Origin: Monocercomonoides exilis
Taxonomy: Eukaryota; Preaxostyla; Oxymonadida; Polymastigidae
Direction: 5' to 3'
DNA: 64,000 bases
NCBI GenBank assembly: GCA_001643675.2
Contig: LSRY02000017.1
Coordinates: 1,116,001 to 1,180,000, forward strand
In this document: in pieces, positions 10,434 to 20,805 of the stretch
Numbering within the stretch: position 1 is the stretch's first letter
Layout: the number at the start of each line of letters is the position of its first letter
Program-made: the position numbers and the translations under genes
Notes under the pieces: generated by a model
The model's input: the letters and a program-made list of their open reading frames with translations, nothing else
The model's database searches: none
Told to the model about the DNA's origin: nothing

Positions 10434-11210
10434 TTAACTCATTTTTCAAATGATCTCGACAAACCGACTGATCTCAACAGACGGACTGATCTAGACATGA
10501 TCAAGTCGAAAAGATCTGTCGATTCGTCAAAAAAAATATTTTTGCATTTTCATGTTTTATTATTCATTTTTGTTATTCATAAAATAAAATAGAGCTAAAT
10601 AATTTTTTGTAATAAATTGTTTTCCAATTCTTCAAATTTTCCAAATTAATGATTCTTAAAAAAGTTTCGAAATTCATTGTCGGTCAAATTGTCAAATCAA
10701 TTTGACAGAGTCTGTATGTCGCAAAGGCATGAAAAAAGGTTTCAAACCAAATGAGCTTGTTAAACAAAAACTGATAAATTTTAATTTTTTTTTAATAAAC
10801 CTTTTTGAGGCCAATTGGAATTTTATTTTGGATTCAAATAAAGAATGCTTTTATTCTGAAATAACGTAAGTTAATATTCCACACTGAACTTTTTGTTTCA
10901 TTGCAACTTCTTGTAACAATTATTACCCTCATATCTTCAAGATTTTATAAATTCAGTCGTTGATCTGATTCATATAGATGAAAACTTCTGAAAGCATTTC
11001 TTCTTATCCCTTCCACAGATTAATTGCCTCATCTGATTACTGCCAGCTTTCATCGCCTTCAAAAAAATTTGATACAAAAAAGAAATATTCAGTTTCGTGG
11101 AAGATTGCAGTGTGATCGCATGCTATCTCCAATGGGAGCTTGGGAAAGTTGAATGGCTGATTTGAAGGCAAAGCACCAAATTGGTGAATCGGGTCTGCCT
11201 TCGATTATAT
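10434..11210. other. AT-rich gene-free stretch with short repeated motif
   Basis: No gene is seen. Between about 10450 and 10530 the word GACTGATCT occurs twice, close to several GATC- and GTCGA-containing words, in a small GC-richer island. The rest is low-complexity AT-rich DNA. Confidence 0.35.
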
Positions 11211-11450
11211 GTCTAAATATTTTTGAAAAGTTCATTTTGTATAATTTTCAAATGAAATAAAAATTACAAACATAGATCAAAATTCTGTTAAGACTTACGT
11301 AACTTCGCTTAAATTGAAGTAATAACATTGTCAAGGTTTTGTTTTCATGACAGAAAATTTTCACAAATGGCAACAGAAATTTGATCGAAATATGAAATTT
11401 TACCTTTATTTGGAAATTAAACAAAACAAATTTTTCAAAAAAATTTAGAC
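11211..11450. mobile_element. foldback (MITE-like) element, copy A
   Basis: The left arm at about 11211-11258, starting GTCTAAAT, and the right arm at 11404-11450, ending ATTTAGAC, are imperfect inverted copies of each other over roughly 47 bases. They enclose a ~145-base core without coding potential. Size, AT-richness and arm structure suit a non-autonomous foldback/MITE. Copy B begins at the next base and is a diverged direct repeat of this element (shared segments near TTTTGAAAAGT, AATTTTCAAAT and the core). No target-site duplication could be assigned. Confidence 0.6.
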
Positions 11451-11698
11451 ATATGGGTGATTCTTTTTGAAAAGTCGCAAATGTTTAATTTTCAAATAAA
11501 TTAAAATTTTCATATTTAACTCAAATTTTCGTTAACATACACCAAACTTCACCAACAAGGTATCTATTTCTGGATAATGCTATTTCATTCGTTCCATAGA
11601 AGAATCGTGAGTGGGAACAAAAATTTGATTAAAACAAAAAATATTTTATTTATATGAAAATTAAACATTTGCGAATTTTCAAAAAGAATTACCCATAT
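11451..11698. mobile_element. foldback (MITE-like) element, copy B
   Basis: The arms at 11451-11496 (starting ATATGGGTGATTC) and 11655-11698 (ending GAATTACCCATAT) are inverted copies with only a few differences over about 45 bases, so the structure is very clear. The ~160-base core resembles that of copy A, and the two elements abut. No coding sequence is present: a weak plus-strand frame starting at 11654 begins inside the arm and looks like chance. Confidence 0.7.
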
Positions 11699-12942
11699 AA
11701 CAAAAAAACTTTTCAACAAAAATTTTGTTTTCGAATTCAAAAATTTTTCATAATAATGCACATCCCGAAAAAAGTTATGATTTCAAAAATAATCACCCAA
11801 TTAGTCGAAGTTGTTAAACTAATTATTCATAATAGTAAAACTTTTTTTTTGAGATTGGAAAACTTATTCGAAATTCATAAAATTAAGTATTTTTATAAAA
11901 AATTATTTTGTGTAAATCGGTTTTTGGTTGAGTGTTGGAAAGTGATTAATATATTATATCATTTAATTATTTATCAAAATGATGAGAAATTGAACCTCGA
12001 ATATTATTGTTCGTGAATAAACATAAAATTTTCTAATTTTTTAGTAAAAAAATCATCATCATGGAAATAGAATAATTTTCAAACGAATTCATTTCACATC
12101 GATTAATAATGCATAATTCAACCAAGAAAAAAATTTTGAATCAATTTTTCTAACAAAATTCCAATATTTTTCACAATTTCATAAATTCATAAATGCATTT
12201 TCGGAATTCTTCTATTGTTATTTATTGTTTATCTTAAGATCTTCAATTTCAAATAACGTTTCATGATTGATTTTTTCATAATAAAACAATGTTAGGTGTA
12301 TTAATTCAAAAATTATCCGATTATCATGATGATGATTTTTTTCAGAAAAATCAGAAAATTTCATGTTTGTTGACAAATTAAAAAATTCGGGGTTCAAGTT
12401 CTCATTTTTTTAATAAATAACGAAAAAATATATAATATTTTAATCACATTCAGATATTAAGTAAAAACCAATTTTTCACAAAAAATTTTTTTTCAAAAAA
12501 TACTCAAATTTATTAATTTCGAAAAAGAAGTTAACCAATTTCGAATAATTAGTTCACCAAAATCGAATAATAAATGGTGTATTCATAAAGTTTTTTTTTT
12601 TAACTTTTCGAACCTAATTTCTAATAAAAATCATCCAATATACGATAATATTAAAAAATAAACAATTAACAAAATTTGAGCTTCCGCTATAAGTTATCAT
12701 TTGCAGAAAATTTTCTTTTTCGATCCTTTCCATTTAAATAATCAGCATTTTTTAAATAACAATTCTTAAAGTCCTCAAAAACAAAAATAAAATTAATTCA
12801 AATATATATTTTTATATGAATAGCATATGGAATATTTTATTGATGTGATCTTTCACTTTTCCATGCATTCAATTTCTCTTGAGATAAAATAATAAGGGGT
12901 GCAGGCAATTTTGATTTTCGTTTTTTTCTTCCATACACATCC
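11699..12942. other. very AT-rich gene-free stretch upstream of giant surface protein 1
   Basis: About 1.2 kb of highly AT-rich DNA shows no supported gene. It probably includes the promoter of the gene starting at 12943, but no motif can be singled out. Confidence 0.4.
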
Positions 12943-15900
12943 ATGGTGAGGTGCTCCACCAGCATAAAAACTGCATTCCATTTTGCTGCATTGTTGTTGC
13001 TGGTTGCTCGCATCTGCAGTTGCAGAGGCATTGAAGAAATGCAAATTCAACAAATATGCGATGAGGAGATGCAGAAAGGCGAGATCAACATATCAGATGA
13101 AAAAGTAACGAATAGCAATAATTATCCCATTCGAAGGGAAGTGATTGGGAATGCAGCTGGCAACCGGTTGTGTTGTGCTGAAACAAGTCTTGTTATCGTC
13201 AACAGCACGTTGTGCGTGAGCCACCTCACCATGGTGCCTCTCAGCGGCTGTGCGTTTGTCACTGCCCACAAGCGCTCAGCTGCCACCATTTTCTCCTCTG
13301 CCTGCCAAATCCACACACACCACAATCACAATCACAAGCACCCCCCACTCTTCCTCTCTGCACACAGCTCTCTCTCACTCACGAACTTCTCCCTCCTTAT
13401 CCCTCAACCGGCCATCCTCTCCTCCCCCCTCTTCTCCACCCCAAATTATCTCTTCTCTTCTTCCCACTCCCCAGTCTCCACCTCCTTCTTCATCTCCCAC
13501 TCCTCTTTCTCCTCTTTCGTCTCCCTTCATCAGCCCTTCCTTTTTTCCCCTTCTTCCCCTCTCCACCCCCAAATCCACCTCAATCTCCATCTCTCAAGCA
13601 CACTCTTCTCCAATATCTCTTCTCTCTCACCACATTTAGCACAAACACCACTTTCCTCACACTCACTCACTCCATTCACCGCCACAACCACAATCACCAC
13701 AAACACCACACACCAGCACAACTCATTCACCACAACCACTGCCACCAACACCAATTCAAACACAATCCCCTTCCACTCTCTTCACTCATCAATTTCCATT
13801 CACTCAACCATCTTCATCCACACTCACAACCCAGTTGATGGTGCCATCCTCCCTTCCATCAACAGTCCATCCACTTCCCTTTCAGCCTTCAACTCTTCTT
13901 TCCTCCACCAAACTCGCTCTTTAGCAAATGCTGCTAAAGTGTATATCGGAAACGAAACTGATAGAAAAATACCAGGAAGATTGTCTGATTTTGATCTGAG
14001 CAGCCATTGCTTCGAATGGTGTGAATGGGAAGATTCAGACAGTGGAGATGATTGGGGTGGTGCGCTTCTAGTAAATTGCACAAATGCTAATCTCACAATT
14101 ACTTCTTGTTCATTCAATAAATGTTCATCCAATGGAGAAGGAGGAGCGTTATATTGTTATTTTTTGTCAAAAGTTAACATTTTAAAATCAAATTTCACAA
14201 ACTGTTCAGCATATCATGGAGGGGCAGCTGAAGTGTACGGACCGCAATCCAATTGTGTTTGGACGTTTGTAGAAAATAAAGTGGAAAGTTGCTCAATTAC
14301 AAATTGGTGTGGAACTGGTTGGTATTTTGCTCTTGGAAATACTCCAACAAACGGTCAATTCTTGTTCACCAAATGCAACTGCATTGCAAACTCGGGCTAC
14401 GATTCTTCTGGTGCTCTTACATTTCGTTATCCTCCAAATAATAAACCGAGACTATTTTTAATTAATGACTGCCTATTTATAAAAAACAAATTGAAAAATA
14501 CATCTTCATCTTATGGAGGTGCTGCAATCTACTGTAATCTAACTTTCACTTGGATGAGCGGAATGAAATTCATCACTTTTTGCTTCTTTGATGGTAATTC
14601 CGCTTCTAGTGGCAAAGGAAATGATGTGTTCTTCAGCGGAAGTGCAATCACCCAATCTCCTTTCCAGCAATGTGGTTCAACAACTCCAACAAAAAGAGTG
14701 TGGAATAATGGAACTGCTGACAACGCTGAATATAATTGCTGGCTACCAATCATCAACCAGAACAAAATCGTTGCAAATGGTGGAAATGATGTCGATGCCT
14801 GTGGCAAAACACAGCAAAGCCCATGTGCCACCGTAGAGTATGCACTCGGATGCATTGCTCCCTTCAGCGATGCCTCCCTCACTCTCCTCCTCTCCACTTT
14901 CACTCCAGCTCAGACACTCACGTTCCGTGCACCAAATACAAAAATCACAGGAAATAGCACAACTGCCACCACCATCGCCTCCAGTGGAATTCCCCAACCA
15001 ACTTATTCTTCCTCTCCATCATTTTTATCATCCTCTTCACCAGATCCATCTATCTCTTCTGCCCTCTTCGCCCAAACCCAGGGATCACTTACAGTCTCTG
15101 CCCTCGCCATCTCCCACAACTCCACAAATCAAATCACCACCATCCTCTTCCACCTCTCCGAAAACTCCCCTTCCCTCAACCTCAACACAACCACCATCAC
15201 CGGAACAACCTCCATAACAATAAAAACTCCGCTCTTCTTCCTCACTGCTGGCTCCCTCACCCTCAACCACACAGCAATCACCAGTTTCACCCTCAACAGC
15301 CAAAGCATCTTCCACCTCACCTCCCTCACAGCACCCCTCACCCTCAACTCCTCCAACATCACCCACATCACCTCCACAGCCACCCCCGCCAGCTGTGTCC
15401 TCTCCTCTGCCACTTCCCCTGCCCTCTCCCTCTCCCTCACCAACTGCACCATGACCAATATCGCCTCTCGACAGCTGAACCAAAATACTGCCACAGATGG
15501 CGGATGCATCTCATTCGCCTCATCCGCCTCTGACAATGCATTTTCGGTGAGCAACACCACCTTCTCCAGCTGCTGTGTGAGTGAGGATGCCAGCGCTGGA
15601 GGAAGAGGAGGAGGAATATATTTGGATTGCAGTTTGAATGAAGGAGGATTTCAACTTTCGTCAATATCGTTTTCTGGATGCTCGGCAACGATTGGGAAGA
15701 ACATGTTTGTAAAGAGCAGCAATCTGGTGAATACTGTGAATACAGAGCGTCTTGCAATTGTTAACACAGATTACGAGGATGATGGGAATGCATTTGTTGG
15801 GGAAGATGGGAAATATGGAGAAATGGATCTCCGAGTGTTTCTTGTTTCTTTGAAGTGGATGGTTGTGTCTGTGTCGAAGGATGGGCATGACACATTGGGA

Positions 15901-18900
15901 TGTGGGAGTGAAATATTCCCATGTCAATCGATGAAAAGTGGAATTGACCACATTGACAGAAGCGAGGCAGAAGGAGAAAGGAAAGTGAATGTGAGAGATG
16001 ATGGAACAATGGAAGATGCTTGTTTGTTTTCAAAAGCCATTGTGATTGATGGGTGTGTGAATGAGGGAGATGATGTGAAGCACAGACTTGTTCATTTTGA
16101 GGAGACTATCAAAGGGGATTCTGCATCGTCTTCATCTGTTATTTCATCAAGCAACTCGCTCATTTTGTTGTCTTTGAAGTTGCAGGTTCCAAGTCAATTT
16201 GTGTCAAACATGAATTCGTTGATTTCATCGAGTGGGATTCTTCAACTCAAAAACTGTTCCTTTGAAAATCAGTCATTAGATATCATTCAATACTCTTTGA
16301 TAACCACAACAAGTGGAAGTTGCACATTGAAAGAATGCAGTTTGACAGATTGTTCATTTGTCGAATGCCCATTGGAGATGAATTCTTCTGTTTTTATTGA
16401 AGACTGCAACTTAATAAATATTGTGAACACCGGAAGCAGTGAAGGAGGTTCAGCAAAAGTGATTTTGAAAGGGAATGAAAAACTGGAGATCAAATCGACA
16501 AATGCATCTTCTTGTTCGCTTTTAACAACAAATGGAAAAGGAGGATTCTTGTATCTTGATTGTCAAAATTGTTTGAATGAAACACCATTTCTTTTGGAAG
16601 GTGTAACATTTGAGAACAACAAAGCAGATATTGGAAAGAATATGTTCATTTTGGGAAAGGATTTCAACAGTTCTGTGACGAATGACTCATTCAAGTTTGA
16701 TTACTCATCAATGAAGGATGATAAGACTTTGTTTGTAGGAAGTGACAATTTTTATCAAGAAAAGGATTTATTCATGTTTCTGATTACATACAGCTCATTT
16801 GAGATATTTATCTCATTGAGTGGATTTGATGTGGAACGCTGTGGAAGTGAGGAAGAACCATGCTTCACAATGTGGAAAGGGATGGAAAACATGGAAAAGG
16901 GAAATGAAATGAAAACAATTCAGATTGAAGGATCAACAATTATTCGAGATTCATTCAACGTGTCCAATTATCAGATCAAAAAGAGTGTAAAGATGGGAGA
17001 AGAAGATACAAAAGCAATATTGAATATTGAAAAGGCAATTGAAACTCAGCTGGAATATTTCATGGAAAATGATAATCATCTTGAATTGACAAATATCCTA
17101 CTCCAACTGAAATCTGGATTTGACAATTCAGCCAAAACAATTATTTCAAACAAAGAAGGAGATTTAGTGATAACTGGATGTGCATTCCATTCAGAGGCTG
17201 GAGTGAACAATGGATTTGATTGTGTGTTTGTGGATGCGATTGGAGGCGGTGTGGAAGTGAATGATTTGTCGATGGAATCGTGCAATGTTGGAAACAGTAT
17301 ATTTACCATTCGCGATTCTGGAGTTGTTTGCCATTTGGTGAATGTTCGAGTGGAATTGTTGAATGAAAGTGGAGGATGCATTTTGTCAATCAAGAAATCT
17401 GAGTCAGGATCAAAATTGAAAAACAAAAATGAGAAAATAAATCTTCAAATTGAGAAATCATCATTTTCAGGAGTAAAGAGAAGTGACAATGGAGCGAGCA
17501 TTTTGGAGTCTGCGAGTGAGAATAAGATTTGTTTGGTTGTGAATGAGAGTAACATCACAGAAGACAAAGCAGATACAAGTGAAAAAGGAGGGGCGATATT
17601 CTTCACATTGGGTGCATCTGGATCAATGAAGATGATTGACTCAACAATCAGCCATTGCGGCTGCAGCGAAAGCAGGGGAAGAGGAGGAGGAGTTCATCTG
17701 GCAACAAAGGAAAGAGGAGAATTGGATTTCGCATTTGTGGGGATGAAGTTCAGTGCAAACACAGCAAGTGTGGGGAATGATATTTTCATTGAATGCTTTA
17801 ACATCACATCGCAGATCAATGAAACCCAGTTTCGATTTGATCTTCGAGAAGGCCATTACACCAGAATGAATGCGATATATGGAATTGATAGTTGTGAGCA
17901 CACAGATGATACAGATCTGATTGATTTTGTGACGATCCATCAGAGCGATACAATTGTTGTGAGCAGCGTGAATGGATCGAATGAGAGACAATGTGGAACA
18001 AGCACACTTCCATGTGCTTCGATTGATTATGGACTGATGCATCTGACTTCAGATTTCATGAGCCAAATGATTGTTATCGGAGAGAGCGTGATTGGTGAAG
18101 AGATAAATCTGAAAGAAATGGGCCTAAGTTCGAAGAACAGAGAGATGTGTGAAGTTGAATTTGAAACAGAGATTGAAAAAACAAAGGAATCTTTGATGAA
18201 AACAACTGGAACAGTTTCATTGCTGAGAGTGAACTTTGTGTTTGATCCAAATTTCATCTCTTCTCACAAATCATTGATATCTCCAGAGGGAGGGATTCTT
18301 GAAGTGATGAATTGCTCATTCGCTTCAAAACAATTGACAGAAGAAGGAAGTATTTCTTTTACTGAAATTCCATTTCACATTATTAATGTAGAAAAAGGAG
18401 AATTACAACTTGATGGATGCTCAATATCAAATCTCATTCTTCATGAATCAGCGTTATATCTTTCATCTTCTCTTCCATCAGTGATTTATTTATTAACGAT
18501 TTGCAATTCAACAATTAAAACTTCTTTGATAGATCTTAATGAATGTGGACAATTAACAATTAAAGATTTCAAAACAGAAAATATCACTGTTGAAGGAAAT
18601 GAAGAATCATTGATATCTTGCTTGACAATGAAAAAGACGATGCAGTTAACGAATTGCACAATGGGCGGAGTCAGTACAAACAATGCAAAGGGGAAATTGA
18701 TGAAATTGGAGGATTGTTTGGATGTGAAAATGGACAGTTGCATTTTCGAAGGAAATTCAAAAGAAAGAAATGAGAAGAAGTTGAATATGGAAGAAGAGAT
18801 ATGCAGATGGGATGGATCTTTAGTGGATATTGTGAAGAGTTCTGTGGTGATGAAAGACACAACAATCTCGAATTCACCAAAAGGTGGAATATCAATGAGT

Positions 18901-20805
18901 GGAGGAAATGTGATTATTGAAATGGGGTTGTTTGAGAATAATAATCCATCAATTGAAAATTATCCATCGTTGAGAAGAAATATCATTTGTTCAGATTCAG
19001 GAACATTGAATGTGATGAGTTTGAAAGGAGGAGATGGATTGGAAAGAAACACATCTCTTTGGATGCTGAATGGTGGGTGCAACTTTGAAGGGATTGTTTC
19101 AGAAAGGGATTCATCATTCTTCATTCCTGTGCTGGAAAGTGTGGAAGCAAAAGAAGAAACTGGTAGAATGAAACTGACATTCAAAGGAATGCTTCTTGTT
19201 CCATGCAATCTATCATTCGCAGTTGTGAAGCGAAAGGGAGAAGAGAAAGAGATTGAAAAACATGATTTTGATTCAAATGGGTTTTTGTCAGAAAGAGAAG
19301 CAGAAGGAAGTGCGGGAAAAGATCTCATCAACAGTTGTGGAGACGAAATAGAAGTGAGTGCATGTATTTTATTTGGGAATGCTTATTCTCCTTCATCAAC
19401 AAATCCATTTGTTCTGAAAAATGCAAGTGAAACAAAGGGAAATGGAGATGGAAGGATTGTTGAAGGAGGAAAAGATCAAAAATCATTTTGGCTGATCATT
19501 GTGATCATCATGGCAATCATTCTCATGATTGTGCTTATTGTGTCTGTTGTTTTGGCTGTTCGATGGAGAAAACAAAAGCGAAGAACAGAGGAGTTGGAAA
19601 TCGTTGTGGAAGACACAGTGAGGAAGGATCCGAAGTTGATTGAGATGACAACGATGGAGATGTCTCCCGAGGAGCAATGGCGAAGGGCGGAGAGGGAAGC
19701 TGAAAAGAAGAATGAAGAGAGGATCAAGAAGAGGGTGTATGCGAAAAGCTTGGGACACTCAGAGTCATCAGAGCATCTTCTCTCTGAGAGTGGATCAACT
19801 GAATACATTCTGGGAAGAGACTCAGATAAGATTCCTGATTGGGCATTGGAAAAGGAGGAGGAAGAGACGAGAAAGAGAACTCCATCGCCATCTATTTCAT
19901 CAACTTCATCCACTTCAACGACAGACACAGAATCCACATTTGTTCGTGGGGAGGACTTGTGTCCAACCACATCATCAATGTCGAATCTGGTGGATGCAAT
20001 GGCCTGCTCCTCGCCTCATGAGAAGCTGATTGTGGATTTAAGAGATTCATTGTTCATGCTTCTTCATGGAAGAAATGAGAAAAAAGAGATGGCAATTGGG
20101 AGTTTGCAGGAGAGGGAGCAGACAGCTTCCCAAATCCTGTTCTGGGTGGCAAATCTCGCACTTCACTCCTTTGATGAGATGGAAAATTTTCTTCAATCTC
20201 TTTCCAATCTCAGTCCTCATATTGTTCTATTCTCAGAACACATGGTCATTTGTATTGTGATGCACTCCGACTTTTCTTCAGATTCAGATTCATCCTCAAC
20301 CTCGTCATCGACCGTTGTGACATCTGCCAGTGACAATGATGATGATGATTCTCTTCCTTCATCAGCGTTTGAGGATGATGATGATTTCAAAAAAGAGTGT
20401 TTGAGGTGGAAGGCACCTGAGCTACTGATGAACAAGAAGATGGGAGCGACAAAGAAGTCGGTGGTGTTTTCGATTGGGATGATGGCGTGGGAGTGTCTGA
20501 CGCTCCAGATCCCGTTTGGGGAGTATGAGGCGGAGGTGGCGGGGCAGAAGATTGCGAATGGGGAGAGGCCTGGGCCAGAGGAGCTTGAGGGATGCGAGCT
20601 GAGCAAGGGGGTGAAAGCGTGCTTGTCGCAGAATGGAGAGGAGAGGCCAGGGCTGATGGATGTGAAGCGGGAGCTGTTTGGGCACTTCCCGGCCGGGGCT
20701 GTGATGGTCACAGTGACTGATGCGATTGGGTTGGAGGTTGGGTCGGGGGATAGAGATGGAAGTGGGGATAGTGAAGCTGAGAGTGGAGATTCGTTGATTC
20801 GATGA
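12943..20805 (+). CDS. giant single-pass surface protein: beta-helix modules, TM helix, kinase-like tail (member 1)
   Basis: Single uninterrupted frame of 2620 aa. A signal peptide (hydrophobic core FAALLLLVARIC, about residues 12-24) supports the start. The ectodomain is rich in Cys, Asn-x-Ser/Thr sites and GGA/GGG-type turns such as CSSNGEGGALYC and GGRGGGIYLDC, as in right-handed parallel beta-helix and polymorphic outer-membrane-type repeats. Four module starts carry CG-x(4-6)-PC followed by a short amphipathic helix, near residues 616, 980, 1295 and 1678. One membrane helix lies at about 2181-2206, followed by an RWRKQKRR stop-transfer. The juxtamembrane part is charged, then Ser/Thr-rich (RKRTPSPSISSTSS). 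The end (about 2355-2590) resembles a kinase C-lobe: RWKAPELL is the APE region and SIGMMAWE the helix-F region. There is no Gly loop and no HRD, and DFG reads DFS, so it is probably a pseudokinase. Residues about 90-325 and 630-850 are Ser/Thr/His/Pro-rich and pyrimidine-rich on this strand. Function unknown; a surface sensor or adhesin is an inference. Confidence 0.88.
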   Translation: MVRCSTSIKTAFHFAALLLLVARICSCRGIEEMQIQQICDEEMQKGEINISDEKVTNSNNYPIRREVIGNAAGNRLCCAETSLVIVNSTLCVSHLTMVPLSGCAFVTAHKRSAATIFSSACQIHTHHNHNHKHPPLFLSAHSSLSLTNFSLLIPQPAILSSPLFSTPNYLFSSSHSPVSTSFFISHSSFSSFVSLHQPFLFSPSSPLHPQIHLNLHLSSTLFSNISSLSPHLAQTPLSSHSLTPFTATTTITTNTTHQHNSFTTTTATNTNSNTIPFHSLHSSISIHSTIFIHTHNPVDGAILPSINSPSTSLSAFNSSFLHQTRSLANAAKVYIGNETDRKIPGRLSDFDLSSHCFEWCEWEDSDSGDDWGGALLVNCTNANLTITSCSFNKCSSNGEGGALYCYFLSKVNILKSNFTNCSAYHGGAAEVYGPQSNCVWTFVENKVESCSITNWCGTGWYFALGNTPTNGQFLFTKCNCIANSGYDSSGALTFRYPPNNKPRLFLINDCLFIKNKLKNTSSSYGGAAIYCNLTFTWMSGMKFITFCFFDGNSASSGKGNDVFFSGSAITQSPFQQCGSTTPTKRVWNNGTADNAEYNCWLPIINQNKIVANGGNDVDACGKTQQSPCATVEYALGCIAPFSDASLTLLLSTFTPAQTLTFRAPNTKITGNSTTATTIASSGIPQPTYSSSPSFLSSSSPDPSISSALFAQTQGSLTVSALAISHNSTNQITTILFHLSENSPSLNLNTTTITGTTSITIKTPLFFLTAGSLTLNHTAITSFTLNSQSIFHLTSLTAPLTLNSSNITHITSTATPASCVLSSATSPALSLSLTNCTMTNIASRQLNQNTATDGGCISFASSASDNAFSVSNTTFSSCCVSEDASAGGRGGGIYLDCSLNEGGFQLSSISFSGCSATIGKNMFVKSSNLVNTVNTERLAIVNTDYEDDGNAFVGEDGKYGEMDLRVFLVSLKWMVVSVSKDGHDTLGCGSEIFPCQSMKSGIDHIDRSEAEGERKVNVRDDGTMEDACLFSKAIVIDGCVNEGDDVKHRLVHFEETIKGDSASSSSVISSSNSLILLSLKLQVPSQFVSNMNSLISSSGILQLKNCSFENQSLDIIQYSLITTTSGSCTLKECSLTDCSFVECPLEMNSSVFIEDCNLINIVNTGSSEGGSAKVILKGNEKLEIKSTNASSCSLLTTNGKGGFLYLDCQNCLNETPFLLEGVTFENNKADIGKNMFILGKDFNSSVTNDSFKFDYSSMKDDKTLFVGSDNFYQEKDLFMFLITYSSFEIFISLSGFDVERCGSEEEPCFTMWKGMENMEKGNEMKTIQIEGSTIIRDSFNVSNYQIKKSVKMGEEDTKAILNIEKAIETQLEYFMENDNHLELTNILLQLKSGFDNSAKTIISNKEGDLVITGCAFHSEAGVNNGFDCVFVDAIGGGVEVNDLSMESCNVGNSIFTIRDSGVVCHLVNVRVELLNESGGCILSIKKSESGSKLKNKNEKINLQIEKSSFSGVKRSDNGASILESASENKICLVVNESNITEDKADTSEKGGAIFFTLGASGSMKMIDSTISHCGCSESRGRGGGVHLATKERGELDFAFVGMKFSANTASVGNDIFIECFNITSQINETQFRFDLREGHYTRMNAIYGIDSCEHTDDTDLIDFVTIHQSDTIVVSSVNGSNERQCGTSTLPCASIDYGLMHLTSDFMSQMIVIGESVIGEEINLKEMGLSSKNREMCEVEFETEIEKTKESLMKTTGTVSLLRVNFVFDPNFISSHKSLISPEGGILEVMNCSFASKQLTEEGSISFTEIPFHIINVEKGELQLDGCSISNLILHESALYLSSSLPSVIYLLTICNSTIKTSLIDLNECGQLTIKDFKTENITVEGNEESLISCLTMKKTMQLTNCTMGGVSTNNAKGKLMKLEDCLDVKMDSCIFEGNSKERNEKKLNMEEEICRWDGSLVDIVKSSVVMKDTTISNSPKGGISMSGGNVIIEMGLFENNNPSIENYPSLRRNIICSDSGTLNVMSLKGGDGLERNTSLWMLNGGCNFEGIVSERDSSFFIPVLESVEAKEETGRMKLTFKGMLLVPCNLSFAVVKRKGEEKEIEKHDFDSNGFLSEREAEGSAGKDLINSCGDEIEVSACILFGNAYSPSSTNPFVLKNASETKGNGDGRIVEGGKDQKSFWLIIVIIMAIILMIVLIVSVVLAVRWRKQKRRTEELEIVVEDTVRKDPKLIEMTTMEMSPEEQWRRAEREAEKKNEERIKKRVYAKSLGHSESSEHLLSESGSTEYILGRDSDKIPDWALEKEEEETRKRTPSPSISSTSSTSTTDTESTFVRGEDLCPTTSSMSNLVDAMACSSPHEKLIVDLRDSLFMLLHGRNEKKEMAIGSLQEREQTASQILFWVANLALHSFDEMENFLQSLSNLSPHIVLFSEHMVICIVMHSDFSSDSDSSSTSSSTVVTSASDNDDDDSLPSSAFEDDDDFKKECLRWKAPELLMNKKMGATKKSVVFSIGMMAWECLTLQIPFGEYEAEVAGQKIANGERPGPEELEGCELSKGVKACLSQNGEERPGLMDVKRELFGHFPAGAVMVTVTDAIGLEVGSGDRDGSGDSEAESGDSLIR

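Noticed and set aside
4515-10730. Inverted CCTTTGCGACA words flanking the pseudogene and transposase
   Set aside because: The 11-base match at about 4518 and 10725 is not extended by further inverted similarity, nearby words match in direct orientation instead, and the span would include unrelated DNA. It is probably chance, not transposon ends.
11654-12016. 120-codon plus-strand frame
   Set aside because: It starts inside a foldback-element arm and is Lys/Ile/Phe/Asn-rich as expected of AT-rich chance frames.
13212-13838. Pro/Leu/Ser-rich alternative frames in giant surface gene 1
   Set aside because: They arise from the pyrimidine-rich patch in the main frame and have no signal or homology of their own.
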